A DNA stretch of 64,000 nucleotides, from assembly GCA_037176705.1 (NCBI GenBank), contig CM073905.1:31776986-31840985 (forward strand), written 5' to 3'. Numbering within the stretch: position 1 is the first letter of the stretch; each line of letters starts with the position of its first letter. Source of the DNA: Molossus alvarezi. Its lineage: Eukaryota > Chordata > Mammalia > Chiroptera > Molossidae. Below the pieces are notes generated by a model, which saw only the letters and a program-made list of their open reading frames with translations, did no database searches and was not told the origin of the DNA. The translations under genes and the position numbers were made by a program. Shown here piece by piece: positions 50,389 to 61,600 of this stretch.

Positions 50389-50572
50389 TTTGTGAAGTGC
50401 CAGAGAATGAATATTTTCAGCTTTGCAGGGTATATGGCCTCTGTCAAAACTAGTGAAATCTGACATTCTACTGTGAAAGCAGCCATAGACAATATGCAAG
50501 TAAATGGGCATAGCTTGTCCCAATAAAACTTTACAAAAAAAATGTGTGACAGGCTGGTATTGGCCCTGGCCT
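50389..50572 (+). mobile_element. MER20-type hAT-Charlie element
   Basis: 'gaatattttcagctttgcag', 'ggtatatggcctctgtcaaa', 'gaaagcagccatagacaata', 'tgcaagtaaatgggcatagc' and 'ccaataaaactttac' follow the MER20 consensus order as I recall it. The outer ends are eroded. MER20 copies have been reported as regulatory sequence in placental mammals; nothing here shows activity. Confidence 0.8.
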
Positions 50573-51010
50573 CTGCCTTTAAGAGAAAAATTGCTGTTCT
50601 GATAGATTAAATGATTAGCTGAGGGTCAACTCAACTAGCAGGTGGAGGATTCAATTCCATGTGTTTCTAGTTTAACAATCACTATCCTTCTCATGTTTTC
50701 ATGCTGTCTTCACTAAAAAAGTTAATGATAACAAATTTAATATAGAAGTCATGATTGATTATAGATCACTTTTTAAGATAAAAATGTATCTAAGTATAAA
50801 ATTGTAAAGGGGCTAGCATATAGAACCACCTTAGTTACCCAAGAAATGGTTAGATGAGTGTAAGTCTTTATCATAATGAATCATATGCACAGTGGAACAT
50901 TTTAATTCTTAATTCACTAAAATGCACATATCTAAAAATATTTTCAACAGACAAGCTCTTTAAGTAATTATTTTATTCTATTTAAATATTATTTAATATT
51001 CTATTAAATA

Positions 51011-51037
51011 TTAATAGATAATATTATTATCTATTAA
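51011..51037. repeat. Perfect 12-bp AT-rich inverted repeat
   Basis: TTAATAGATAAT, 3-nt spacer, ATTATCTATTAA. A potential cruciform in a very AT-rich patch (about 50955-51060). Confidence 0.9.
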
Positions 51038-51221
51038 ATACATGTATTAGTATACCATTTAAATAGCACAAAGTAGTATGGGTGAAAAAGTACGTTTCTT
51101 CCCCATTCACTGCCCAATCAGCCAATTTTTTAGTGTTAAATTCTGTTACCAGTTTCTTTTTATCTTTTCAGAGATTAGTTTCTGTGAATATACACAAATA
51201 AGCATGTGTGTATATATCTCT

Positions 51222-51439
51222 CTTTTTATTTTTTGTTAATCCTCACCCAAGGATATTTTTCCATTGATATTTAGATAGAGTGGAAGGGAGCGAGGGAGGA
51301 AGAGAGAGAAACATTGATTGGCTGCCTCCCCAGGCTGCCTTGACCTGGGCTAGGGATTGAATCTGCAACCCAGGTATGTGCCCTTGACCCTTCAGTCCAC
51401 AGGCTGATGCTCTAACTGCTGAGCCAAACTGGTCAGGGC
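51222..51439 (-). mobile_element. Ves SINE class A, shortened
   Basis: Antisense: 'atcctcacccaaggatattt', GA tract, 'gattggctgcctccccaggc', and head ending 'aaactggtcagggc'. The region between the middle and the head is shortened. Approximate duplications (TATATATCTCTC / TATATTTCTCTT) flank it. Confidence 0.82.
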
Positions 51440-53084
51440 TATATTTCTCTTTTTTGTACAGATAGTATATCTATATTAAATGATATACATACTCTGCCCA
51501 TTGTTCCATTGCTTTTTTTTACTTAATAGATAGTGATGATATGTTGAAGATCAATCCAAGTAAATGCACATAGGACTGTTAATGGTATGGAAGCAAAAAC
51601 ATGCTTTATATTGACTCTGAATATTTGTTCTGTCAGACATACTAATTTTAGAATTTATTTGTTTTGTTATTTATATTTCATGACTCTTTTCTAACAGTTT
51701 TTTTTTTTTTTTAAATGATCCTGCTTTGGTATTTGATGCACATGAGTAAAATAACTTGACAAAGTTCTGCCTAATAATTTAGTATTATTAGGAAGCTAAG
51801 ATAAATACACTTAAAGCAATAAATAATGAACACTGAAGGTGAAAATTGGGAGAGCTTGGTGTGGGTTCTAGTGAAATTTAATGGGTTTTGACAATCTAAG
51901 GTTTGAATGGCTTGGGTTAGAATCATGGCGAGGAAAACAGCATAACAAAGACACATCACCATGGTGTCTCAAGGAAATATTTGGCTGAGTAGAGAGGAAA
52001 GTGCATGCTTAGCAGCAGTGGAAGAGAAGAGATAATGTCTAACAGGGTTACTTCTTGAGTGATCCAGAGAGGTATAAAGAAAATTTTTTTTTTATCTTTT
52101 TCTCTCTGCCAAGGGCCAAGATATTAAAAGATGATGAATTGCTTTGCAGGATTTGTATATGACTGAAGTCATGTGCTTAAGAATCACCTAGACTGTCTAG
52201 AATAGATCTTCATTTGTGGCGGAGAGCTTCTGTGAGTGGACTTTGCTGCTAGGCATTATACTGCTATATGCCACAATGACAGATTATTGAGGTTTTGCTT
52301 AGGTAATTTTGGTGAATGAATGTGGGCAAAGAATATGCTCTTTGGGAATCCATGTAACATCAATATAGCAAGTTTAAAACCATGATAAAGTTCTAAAGTC
52401 ACAATGCTTAGATGAATTGTGATATTCATGAGGATAGAGACTTACTTTGTTATAGTAATGACTAACAAATTAGAAGAGTTGCTTGTTAGAATTTAAGAAT
52501 TGCAAAATTCCAGAGCCACAGATAAGCATTGTCTTGAGAGTTAAAGATTATTTTTAAAGAGCTTAAAAAAAGAAAAAAAAAAAATCAGAATATTCAAACC
52601 TGCTTTTGAGCGCCCAGTCCAAACTTACCACTAAATTATGGCTACATGTATAACTTTTCCCTTTTGCTTTTCAGTCCTTGTTTCTGTAGATTTTATTAGC
52701 ATACATGGGCCTGTTTTTAGTGCCTTTTGTATTGTCTTATTTGTTCTCTTGTCAAGTATTTTAGTGTTTACTGTCTATAGGTTCCTATCTCTCATTAATG
52801 TATTTAAAGCTGGAGTATATCTTACATTATTGCACTTAAGAAGCACCTAAACCCTATTATAGCATTAACCAGAATTTACAGTGCTCGCTGATGCTGCTAT
52901 AGCCTCTCTCGCCTCTCTGTATGTGTTTAATCAGTTGGCATCTACTTCAAACTTGAAGGGAAGGCACCAGCAGAAAGGCAGCCCTGCTTCCCGGAGCCCA
53001 CAGTACAGGAAAAATCGAAATGGTGGAGTGAAAAGCAACCAACTTAGAGATATTCAGCAATACAACTTCAAGTTGGAAGGAAGG
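51440..53084. other. MED13L: Intron 4, no recognisable element
   Basis: AT-rich. 52880-53060 is slightly more GC-rich and carries a 74-codon frame (52881-53105) with no recognisable protein feature. Confidence 0.45.
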
Positions 53085-53089
53085 GAGCT

Positions 53090-53480
53090 AATATTTGTAA
53101 GTTAAGACTAACATTTGTTGAGATACTGTGCCAACTGCTTTACATAAATTATTTCTAGTCTTCGCTACATACCAGGAGCTTTGTGTTATTTTCTTTGGTT
53201 TTACAGATGAGAAAATGGAGACCTAGAGAGTTTCATTAACACAGTTAGAAAGTGCTAGAACTATGACTGTATTTTCTAGAGGGGCAGGACCTTTATGCAT
53301 ACTGCTTGTTAGTCATGTTCTATCTTGTTATTCCTCACAGCAGCCCTGTGAAATTAGTGGTAGGAGTAGTGATAGTCCTGATTTTAGTGAAAGGAATTGA
53401 AATGCAGAGAGATAAGTAAGATACCCTGGGTCACACTGCTACAAAGGGCAGAGCTAGATTAATCTGCTTCCAAGGCTCAG
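53090..53480 (-). repeat. Two MIR fragments, antisense
   Basis: 53090-53280: 'acatttgttgagatactgtg', 'ttttacagatgagaaaatgg', 'agacctagagag'. 53330-53480: 'cctcacagcagccctgtgaa', 'gaaatgcagagagataagta', 'gggtcacactgctacaaagg'. Both are the reverse complement of MIR order. Confidence 0.65.
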
Positions 53481-55400
53481 CAAGCAAATAGTAAGTACTG
53501 TCTTTTTCCCCAAAATGAAAAAGTTAGAGAAGGGTAAAATCTAGACACTTAATGTTAAGTGTGAAATAAAGAACAAATAAATAAAAAACAGAATGATTCA
53601 CTCTTTAGCTTCTGGATTAAAAAGTCTAACTGCAAACAATGGAAAAAACTATTTGTGGAGACCAGACTCAAAAGGAGATTCCTAATCATGCTCTTCTTTT
53701 GTGGACCTTGCTTGCATAAGTAGGGTATTTAAATACATATTTAGAAGGGAGAAAGAGGTTTCTATCCTTGCAGATTCTCTCAATTAACAGGCAGTGGTCC
53801 TGGCACTTGCCCTAAGGGGCTAGCTGGAAGCTGCTCTGTTCAAGATTCCCTGGAGGTAGTCACATGGTTTGCATCTTCCTCTAGAGCCCTCAGTGGTGTA
53901 GTCAAGCATCTCAGATCAGTTTGAATCTGTGGGGTAAAGGAATAAAGATCAGGGATAGAGAGAGGTGAGGTTTTCTGTCTGCCTCTTGTAGGTGTACCTA
54001 AAAAAAATCAGTGACTGTTTGGTACTTATAGGTAAATTAAAAGACATACTTTATTTGTGGCATTTATCTAAACTTAGAATTATGGAGGAAAAAAACATGT
54101 TGTTTTCCACTCTTTTATTCATTTTATTCTGTAAATAAATAAGGAATTTAGGTATAAGGAAAAGGGCATTATTTTAAAGCTCAAAAAGTGGTAATACCTT
54201 ATTAAATGCTTAAGAAGACTTTAAGTTTTAATATTTAACAATATATTCAAGAGATGTGAAATGGGAGAAAACGACACTAGAGACTTACATATCAATAATA
54301 AATTATGAGAAAATTGCTTTGATAGCCCCATGACCCTGTTATTGGTTACTTAAAGCTGGGAAGAAAAATATAGTAGCAAACTTTACTTTTCTCTGATATA
54401 AGATGAATGTTAAGCTACAAAGAATAATTTTAGGCATTCAGATCCATCATTAGGGAGATCAATAATTGAGTTAGTATTTAGAGACAATGTATATGACCCA
54501 TCAATCAATTAAGAAGCAGAATACTATATCCTAACCCCAGCAGAGCTATAATTTATGTGATTGAGAATAATTTTTTGTTACTTAATTACTTTACTGGCAT
54601 ATGTTTGGAAAGCATTCTAATAAAACATTCAGGTCAAGATTATATATATATATGTAATTTACTTTTCTCAGTAGTAGATTTGGGGTTTTCACTAAGTTTA
54701 TTTTTTATCTCTCCTCTCTTTTTCTTCAGTAAATAAAATATTTGCAAAACTTGGATAGTTTGGTTTTGGGCTTTAAATTATTTTCATTATAGGGAATGAA
54801 TTTGCACTCTCTCTTTTATTTAGTTTCTGCTATTCTTTCAATGTTTGATGTATGCACTGAATGACTAAATGAGAGAAAAGTAACCTAAGACCAGTTTATA
54901 TACAATTGAGTCCAGTGGGATGGTGACCTAGTGAGCAGTCTCACTCTTGTTTTCATAAGAAAGCTAGAATGTTATAACTCAGATATGCTTCCCAAGGTCT
55001 CAGAGCTAGACAGAACCACCCTAGAAATCTTTTCTCTTCTTTGCTATTTCATTGTACTTTCTGCTATATTATATTGCCTTCCATGATTTAAATCCTTGTC
55101 AGTTTTTTTAATTGGGGTTTTTAAAACAATTATACATGCCCATGAAAAAATTAGGTCATTTAGAAGGCAACAGAAATACCCCTGTCTACCTCTGTTGCTC
55201 CCCCTTGACCCACTCACACGAGATGTTCATTATGAATAGTCTCTTATGTATTCTTTCAGAAATTTTATTCAGAAGATTTTAATATTATGTCTGTGCATGA
55301 ATAATTTTGCTTTAATCTACCATAAAATTAAGGCAAAGTAAACACTTTTCATTTTAGTCCAATTTCCTAGTGTCCAAGTGTGAACTTTCAAACTACTCAA
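53481..55400. other. MED13L: Intron 4, no recognisable element
   Basis: AT-rich, with a short (AT)n at about 54640-54652. No gene or named repeat; 55100-55290 vaguely resembles an old LINE. Confidence 0.45.
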
Positions 55401-55409
55401 TGCTACTTT

Positions 55410-55625
55410 ATTTTTTAAATGTATTTAATTGATTTTAGAGAGAGGGAGAAGAAGAAGAAGAAGGAGAAAGAGAGAGACATCACTCGACTGCCTCCTGTAT
55501 GTGCCCCAACCAGGCTTTGAACCCGCAACCTGGGTATGTGCCCTGACCAGGAATTAAATCGAACCTGTGACCCTTTGGTGTACGGGAGGATACTCCAACC
55601 AACTGAGCCACACTGGCCAGGGCTC
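55410..55625 (-). mobile_element. Old Ves-related SINE (class C)
   Basis: Antisense: 'ttaattgattttagagagag', a GAA-triplet stretch (55447-55463), 'tgaacccgcaacctgggtat', and head ending 'cacactggccagggc'. Flanking TGCTACTTT at 55401-55409 and 55626-55634. Confidence 0.8.
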
Positions 55626-55710
55626 TGCTACTTTTTAACAAAGAAGTCTGCTTTATTATGTTACCGGAGTTGGAAAGACCTGTGAAGTAAGAACAATCTC
55701 TTAGCTTTTT

Positions 55711-55927
55711 TTTCTTTATTGATAATTTTAGAGAGAGAGAGGAAGGAAGAGAGGGAGAGAGAGATAGAAACATCGATGAGAAAGAACATGGATTGGCCAC
55801 CTCCTGCATGCCTCTCACTGGGGATCGGGCTCACAACCTGGGCATGTGTCCTGACCGGGAATCAAACCAGCGTCCTCTTGGTGCATGGGTCAACGCTCAA
55901 CCACTGAGCCACACCAGCCGGGTGACC
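55711..55927 (-). mobile_element. Ves SINE class B
   Basis: Antisense: 'tttattgataattttagaga', GA tract, 'cacctcctgcatgcctctca', head with 'ggtgcatgggtcaacgctc'. An 11-bp duplication CTTAGCTTTTT is at 55700-55710 and 55928-55938. Confidence 0.9.
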
Positions 55928-55938
55928 CTTAGCTTTTT

Positions 55939-57584
55939 AAATAAGAGGTTAAGTGATTAGCATAGTGCTTCAAAGTATTTAATTCCACTAAGTGGTTCTA
56001 AGGTTCAGATTCTGCTCTTATTTGTAATCCATACAGCTTTTCAGTTCATTTTATAGACTCAAAATTGAACTGTAGATCATAAACAGGAATATTTCATGTA
56101 TGTATTAAAGGAATCTCTTTACAAAATCTAATCCATGAGCTAATACTCAGAACATAGCAGATACTTGAATATTTGGATTGCAGTAATTTAAACTAATTCC
56201 TTACTACAGTTCATCAAGAAAATAAGGGGGTTGGACTAGGTCATTTCAAAGGATCTTTTCATGACAAATGTCTATGATTTTATTTTCATTCTGCCCTCAG
56301 GGAATCAAGCTGTGTTTCTTTAGACTCAAAAGCAGTTATGTTCAGGAGCTGGTCCTGACTACATTTTCTAGCAGGCACAAGTCTGCTTGTTTCCTGCAGG
56401 GTTTGGTGCACTCTGAGTAGTGCCAGGTTTCCTAGTTATCCTTTTCCTTAAGTTGCTGGTTCAAATTAAAGGAAATTTTATGAATGTGGAAAGTTGCAAA
56501 ATGGAGTCAGGATTGGTAAGGCAGCATCTAATGTGAATAAAAATCTAATCCCACACATTTCAGATCAGATCCCAAATTTGATATGCATACTTTGGTGGAC
56601 TAATTTCTAAGCTAGTTGTGCCTCTTATACCAGGGGCTATGTGGCTGGAAATGAGAGCGTGAAGATTGGGGCAGCAAGCTGACGAGGATTTAAGTGGTGA
56701 TGCTGGTGATGCTGTGGTGTGAAGGGGTATAGAGTGTGGCCCATGTAAAATAATGTTCATTGGCCAATATTTGGCAGGAATCTACCCGTTACCTTGACAT
56801 AGTACAGTATAATGTAGTGTGCTAATCAGCCATGGGTACCCAGACATATGTGAAGTTTATGGGAACTCTAGGTTTTATAAAATTCAGCTAAAGAATTCTT
56901 GCTTTGTTTCACCACTATTCAGGAAATATGATGAAGATATTCTTAGTGCTTAAACACTGCAATAAAATGGGCATAAACACTGCACATACACCATTAATAG
57001 GAATATCTGCAGAATAACAAGCCTGCTTATTCTTCAAATAGCAAATCAGCAACTTGCTTAGAAAGCCATTTGAGCAGATAATAAAAACCAATGCTAGCTT
57101 GATTAACATTAAATCAAATAAGGTGTGGTAGCTGAATGTGTTGTAAGAGTTACTTCTCAAACTGATGCGAATACTGAATTATCATAGGGTTAGAATGCTT
57201 TTACTAAATTGATTTGTGAGCTCACTGATCTGATTAACAGATTTAAAAGGACACAAAAGATAAAGGACCATTTTAAATATTAAGTATTGTTATGAGTTTA
57301 GAAAATTGAAGGTGCATAAAGAATCTTGGATGCCCTATACATTAGGGCAAATGAAATCACATTAAATAAGCCTTTAGGTTTATTTATGGTAGAAAACCCA
57401 GGAAGATTTCTTAAGACTGTCAATATGTAGGAGGAGGGGAGAAGGGCAATTTACTTTACTACTTTTTATCACTATTTTCCTTGCCTTTGATTAGCTGATA
57501 CAAAGACTTGGATTTTGCCATTGGCCTTTGGGGACTATTGATGTTAATATCCTGACAGTGTAAATGACCTTTGAATAGGTGTTC
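55939..57584. other. MED13L: Intron 4, no recognisable element
   Basis: AT-rich, apparently unique; no gene or named repeat. Confidence 0.45.
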
Positions 57585-57592
57585 ATCTAAAT

Positions 57593-57785
57593 CAGTGGCT
57601 CTCAACCTGTGTGTTGTGACCCCTTTGGGGGTCGAATGACCCTTTCACAGGAGCCGCCTAAAGACATAACAGTAGCAAAATTATAGTTATGAAGTAGCAA
57701 CAAAAATAATTTTATTGTTGGGTGTCACCACAACATGAGGAACTGTATTAAAGGGTTGTGACATTAGGAAGGTTGAGAACCACTG
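57593..57785 (+). mobile_element. SPIN/URR1-like hAT MITE (193 bp)
   Basis: Terminal inverted repeats of 16 bp with one mismatch: CAGTGGCTCTCAACCT at the left, AGGTTGAGAACCACTG at the right. Flanking 8-bp duplications differ at one base (ATCTAAAT at 57585-57592, CTCTAAAT at 57786-57793). The interior has 'gacccctttgggggtcgaat', 'gaccctttcacaggagccgc', 'ttatgaagtagcaacaaaaa' and 'caacatgaggaactgtatta', which I recognise from the SPIN/URR1 family. SPIN elements are nonautonomous hAT transposons known for patchy distribution and proposed horizontal transfer among tetrapods, bats included. Some CpGs have decayed to TpG. Confidence 0.88.
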
Positions 57786-57793
57786 CTCTAAAT

Positions 57794-58867
57794 AGTCTTG
57801 GCACTGTATTTAGAAGTACAAAAGTAAATTTTCTGTTCCTATTTGTTAGCATATCTGGAACCAAGCTAAAACATGTTATGCTTGAGTGATATCAATGGAG
57901 TGATTTAGCCTTAACTGTGCTATGGATAAGAATGAATTTTAATTCCAAAGTTTGTCATTAATAAGCAGTCATTTTCTAAACATATGACTCTCATTTTATC
58001 AAAATGTGTTTAAATTGTTTTGTTTTTAAAAAACATTTCAGTTGAATTTCAGTCAGTTATATCTGTTGACTGAACTTAGTTTACAGTAAGCATAAGAAGT
58101 GGAGCAAGCATTCATTATTTAAAACTGATAAGTGGAGCTAATATTTCTCAACTATTTGAACAACATCTCTTTCTTGAAACACCTTGACAATAATTACTTT
58201 AGTTCATGAAATTTCATCTGTTTTCAGAATTGAAAGAAAGAAGCTGTCATCATCTGAAAATTAAATGTCCCAAGCTACATTGAAAAGTAAACATGATGTT
58301 GAATCACTGATGATTCTTTTTCTTCTCTATACCCTTGTATTTCTAAGTTTTCTACAATGAACATGTATTACCTTATTAATCAGAAAAAAATACTGCTTAA
58401 AAAAAAAGTAAATGTGGTACATTTAATTTTCTTTTGAAACTATACCCTAAAGTACACTGAGTACTTTCTTTTAAAAATTAGCACCTCTAGTTTATAAATG
58501 AAATCAAGTACTAAATGTGGATAGGGCTAAAATATTAACTGCTAATTACTTGCAAGATTTATTTAACAATACTAAGAGAAAATCCAGGTTCTCAGTGCTG
58601 GGAGAGTGATTTAAAATAATTCATTAGTGATTTTTAAAAATTCCTAAAGGGGTAGTAGTAATTTGTATTTTTAGAGATTTCTATGCTATGTAAATTTAAT
58701 ATAGAAGCACTTTCTGTTTTATATGTCATCTGAATTAACACTGTGGCCCTCAGCTGTCTTTGGGTCTCTAGGGTGCTGCCTGTTCCTATGCGAGACTGGA
58801 CACTGTGTTTTATTATCAGCCATACCATGCTGAGTGCCAGGCATGGGCTTTTGGTATTTGGAGAGGC
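57794..58867. other. MED13L: Intron 4, no recognisable element
   Basis: AT-rich, no gene or named repeat. Confidence 0.45.
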
Positions 58868-59395
58868 ACTTTAGTGTGGTGCTTTAGAGCATGGACTTTA
58901 AGGACAGACTGCCTGGATTCACATCCTGGTTTTGCCACTTACTAGCAATGTGACCTGAGGCAAGTAAAAGTTACTTAATCTCTCCCTGGCCAGTTTGGCT
59001 CAGCGGTTGGAGCATCGGCCTGCGGTCCAGAGAGACCTGGGTTCAGTTCCCGCTAAGGGCACGTACCTCAGTTGCAGTTTGTTCCTGGTCCTGATTGGTC
59101 ATGTGGGTGGCAGCCACTGGATGTGTCCCTTTCACGTCAGTGTTTCTCTCTCTCTCTCTCCCTTCCTCTCCCTCCCTCCCACTCTATCTGACCAAAAAAT
59201 GGAAGAATGTCCTCAGGTGAGGATTTAAAAAAAAAAAAAGTTACCTAATCTCTTTTTTTTTTCCAGTTTATCTGTAAAATAGAGGTGATTGTTGTCCCTA
59301 CTTCATAGAATTATTATGAGAACTAAATGAGTTAATATTTGCAAAGTGCTTAGAAGAGTGTCTGACATAGTGTATGCTTATTTATTAGTCAGATA
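58868..59395 (+). repeat. MIR element split by a Ves SINE
   Basis: 'tagtgtggtgctttagagca', 'ctgcctggattcacatcctg' and 'ttgccacttactagcaatgt' (58868-58965), then after the SINE 'agtttatctgtaaaatagag', 'aactaaatgagttaatattt' and 'agtgtctgacatagtgtatg' (59254-59395). Nearly complete MIR in sense orientation. Confidence 0.85.
58984..59235 (+). mobile_element. Ves SINE class A inserted in MIR
   Basis: Sense copy: 'ccctggccagtttggctcag', B-box region GGGTTCAGTTCCCGC, CT tract, 'gtcctcaggtgaggattt' and A tail. An 18-bp duplication with one mismatch (AAAAGTTACTTAATCTCT / AAAAGTTACCTAATCTCT) is at 58966-58983 and 59236-59253. Confidence 0.94.
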
Positions 59396-59570
59396 AATAT
59401 CTCATTTAATTCTAATAACTTTTAGAGAGAGATGATAGCATTCACATTTTATAGATGTTAAAGTTAAGCTCAGAGAGATTATGTAATTTGCTTAAGGTCA
59501 CACAGCTAGTAATGTGTATCTGGGATTTAAATTCTGGGCTATCAGACTCCAAAATGTGTTGGGATTATAA
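59396..59570 (-). repeat. MIR element, antisense
   Basis: 'cacattttatagatgttaaa', 'agctcagagagattatgtaa', 'gcttaaggtcacacagctag' and 'gggatttaaattctgggcta' match reverse-complement MIR. It lies tail-to-tail with the MIR before it. Confidence 0.8.
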
Positions 59571-61170
59571 GTGCCTGTCTTACAATAGCCCTTGCATTAC
59601 AGCATGTCCCTGGCAGTTATTTTATATAGTCTAACCCTTAATGCATCATGTCAACAGTGAGTGATGCTTATACTTTATAAAACTTGACATAATTATAGTC
59701 AAATAGGTGTGGAAAAGTAATCAGACATGGTTCTAACGGGTAAAAAGGACATATGTGGGATTATCTTACCTGTTTCTAAGATATTATAAAGTGAAAGTTG
59801 TCTGAAATTTATGATCCCCCCCTTCTCCGCAAACAGTTAAATAGGACACATAGTTTAGAATAGAGTCAACTTTATATGTGTGTAACAAATACCTGTTTGG
59901 GTGAAATAATGTCATTGGGAATGGAAACATAATAATTATTCTGGGGAAAATTTGTTATATGGAAAAACCTGAAACTGGTAATTCAGAATATATGCACTAA
60001 AGTCAAATATGGAATAAAACATCCTTATTAAAAGAACATACACCAAAAGAATTTATCTTGTCTGTGCTTTAAAAAAACTTCTGTAACAATAATAATGTAT
60101 CTATATTTTGGTGGTTTCATTAAAATTGTTTAAAAAGTACTTGAAAACCAGCAATACTGAGAAAAGAAAAGCAACAGGCTGATCATGATAAATATATCAA
60201 GTATAATATCCAGAAAATACTAAAGTTGAATACATTAATTAGACCCTTCTCTGTGTGAATGGTTGATCAATAAAAACAGCCAGTATTTATGAAGCAAAGA
60301 CTCAGTTTCAGTTTTTACAAGAAACTTTACAAGAAAAGAATTTTGCCACCCACGTATTTCTTAAATGCAGAGGAAAACAAATGGAAGTACAAATTCACAT
60401 CTATTAAAGAAGCAAAAAATAAACAAAATGCCAAAATAGTTGGTGACACTTAAGGGTAGCCTACCCATTTACCCACTGCCACTGTGTGAATGAATGTCAG
60501 CGAGTCCAGTCTTTCTCAACAGTGTGATATGACACCACAAAAATGGGAACTATAAAATTCATATTATTTTTTCACCTAATAATACCATTTTTTAAACAAA
60601 TGGTATTGTGGAAAAAAACTTGTTCCTCAAAGATATTTATATAGTTGTATTATTTATAATTAGTCAATAACTGAGAACTCCCCTAACTTCTAATAACTAA
60701 GCAAAAATACTTGTCCAAATATGGATATATATATATTATTTAGATTTTTAAAATAATATGTATAATGTGCTTCTAAGTGATCAAGAATAGCAAGTGTACA
60801 TGATGCTTACATTAATATAAAATAGTGTGTTAATAATGGTAAAGGTTTTATATAATATACAGATCTTCTTTCTGGATACCAGTTTCTTTACTGGTAAGAT
60901 GAAGGCATGGGGGAGATTGGTCCCTGACACTGATCCTATGAAGTCTGCAAACCAAGAATTGCAAGAGGTTACAGATTATTGTAATTATTTTTTGTATCTA
61001 TGAAGTTCCCCCTTCTCTCTTGCCCTCACCCTGCTCCCATTAAATGGATGCTTGACTGATAACTACAGTAATGTGTTATCACAGTGTCTTGTTTTTTATG
61101 TAGGATTTCAACAATTCAGTGAAGGATAGGCAGATTTAGGAATTAATGTCTGTTCCTGTGATAGTTTTTA
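59571..61170. other. MED13L: Intron 4, no recognisable element
   Basis: AT-rich with a short poly-C near 59816. No gene or named repeat. Confidence 0.45.
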
Positions 61171-61179
61171 TTTCTTTAA

Positions 61180-61240
61180 AAAATTTCCCCAGTTTTATCG
61201 AGATATAATTGACATATAACTAGTTATTTGTTCTTTTGTA
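61180..61240 (-). mobile_element. Short old L1 fragment, antisense
   Basis: 'ccagttttatcgagatataa' and 'ttgacatataac' match a common old-L1 3' UTR segment in reverse. Confidence 0.5.
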
Positions 61241-61334
61241 AAACAGTTAAATAAGCAACAAATGATACTCTTGCAGTATTTCTTTGCTAGTAAGCCTCTG
61301 GTTCTTATAAAACTATATAAATGAAATAATATAA

Positions 61335-61600
61335 ATGATGTAACATTTATAGAGCAGTTCTGTGTACTACTTTTCTAAGCATTTTAATAGATCATTTAAT
61401 ACTGATAACAATCCTAATAGGTAATAATTATCTTATTATACAAAATATATTAAATAATATAATTTATGAATGTGTAAAACCTAAAGTGCCAAGAGATTAA
61501 GTAACTTACCCCAAGTTAGATATCCAGTAAGTAAAAGGGCTTTGAGCCTGGCATTGTGGCTCCGGAGCCTGCCCTCATCCCTACCACTCTGTCATGGCCT
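61335..61600 (-). repeat. MIR fragment, antisense
   Basis: 'cttttctaagcattttaata', 'agtgccaagagattaagtaa', 'cttaccccaagttagatatc' and 'ggagcctgccctcatcc' fit a reverse-complement MIR. Confidence 0.65.

Noticed and set aside
52881..53105. 74-residue frame in a slightly GC-richer patch
   Set aside because: No recognisable domain, no convincing splice sites in phase with MED13L and it runs into a MIR; kept only as a remark.
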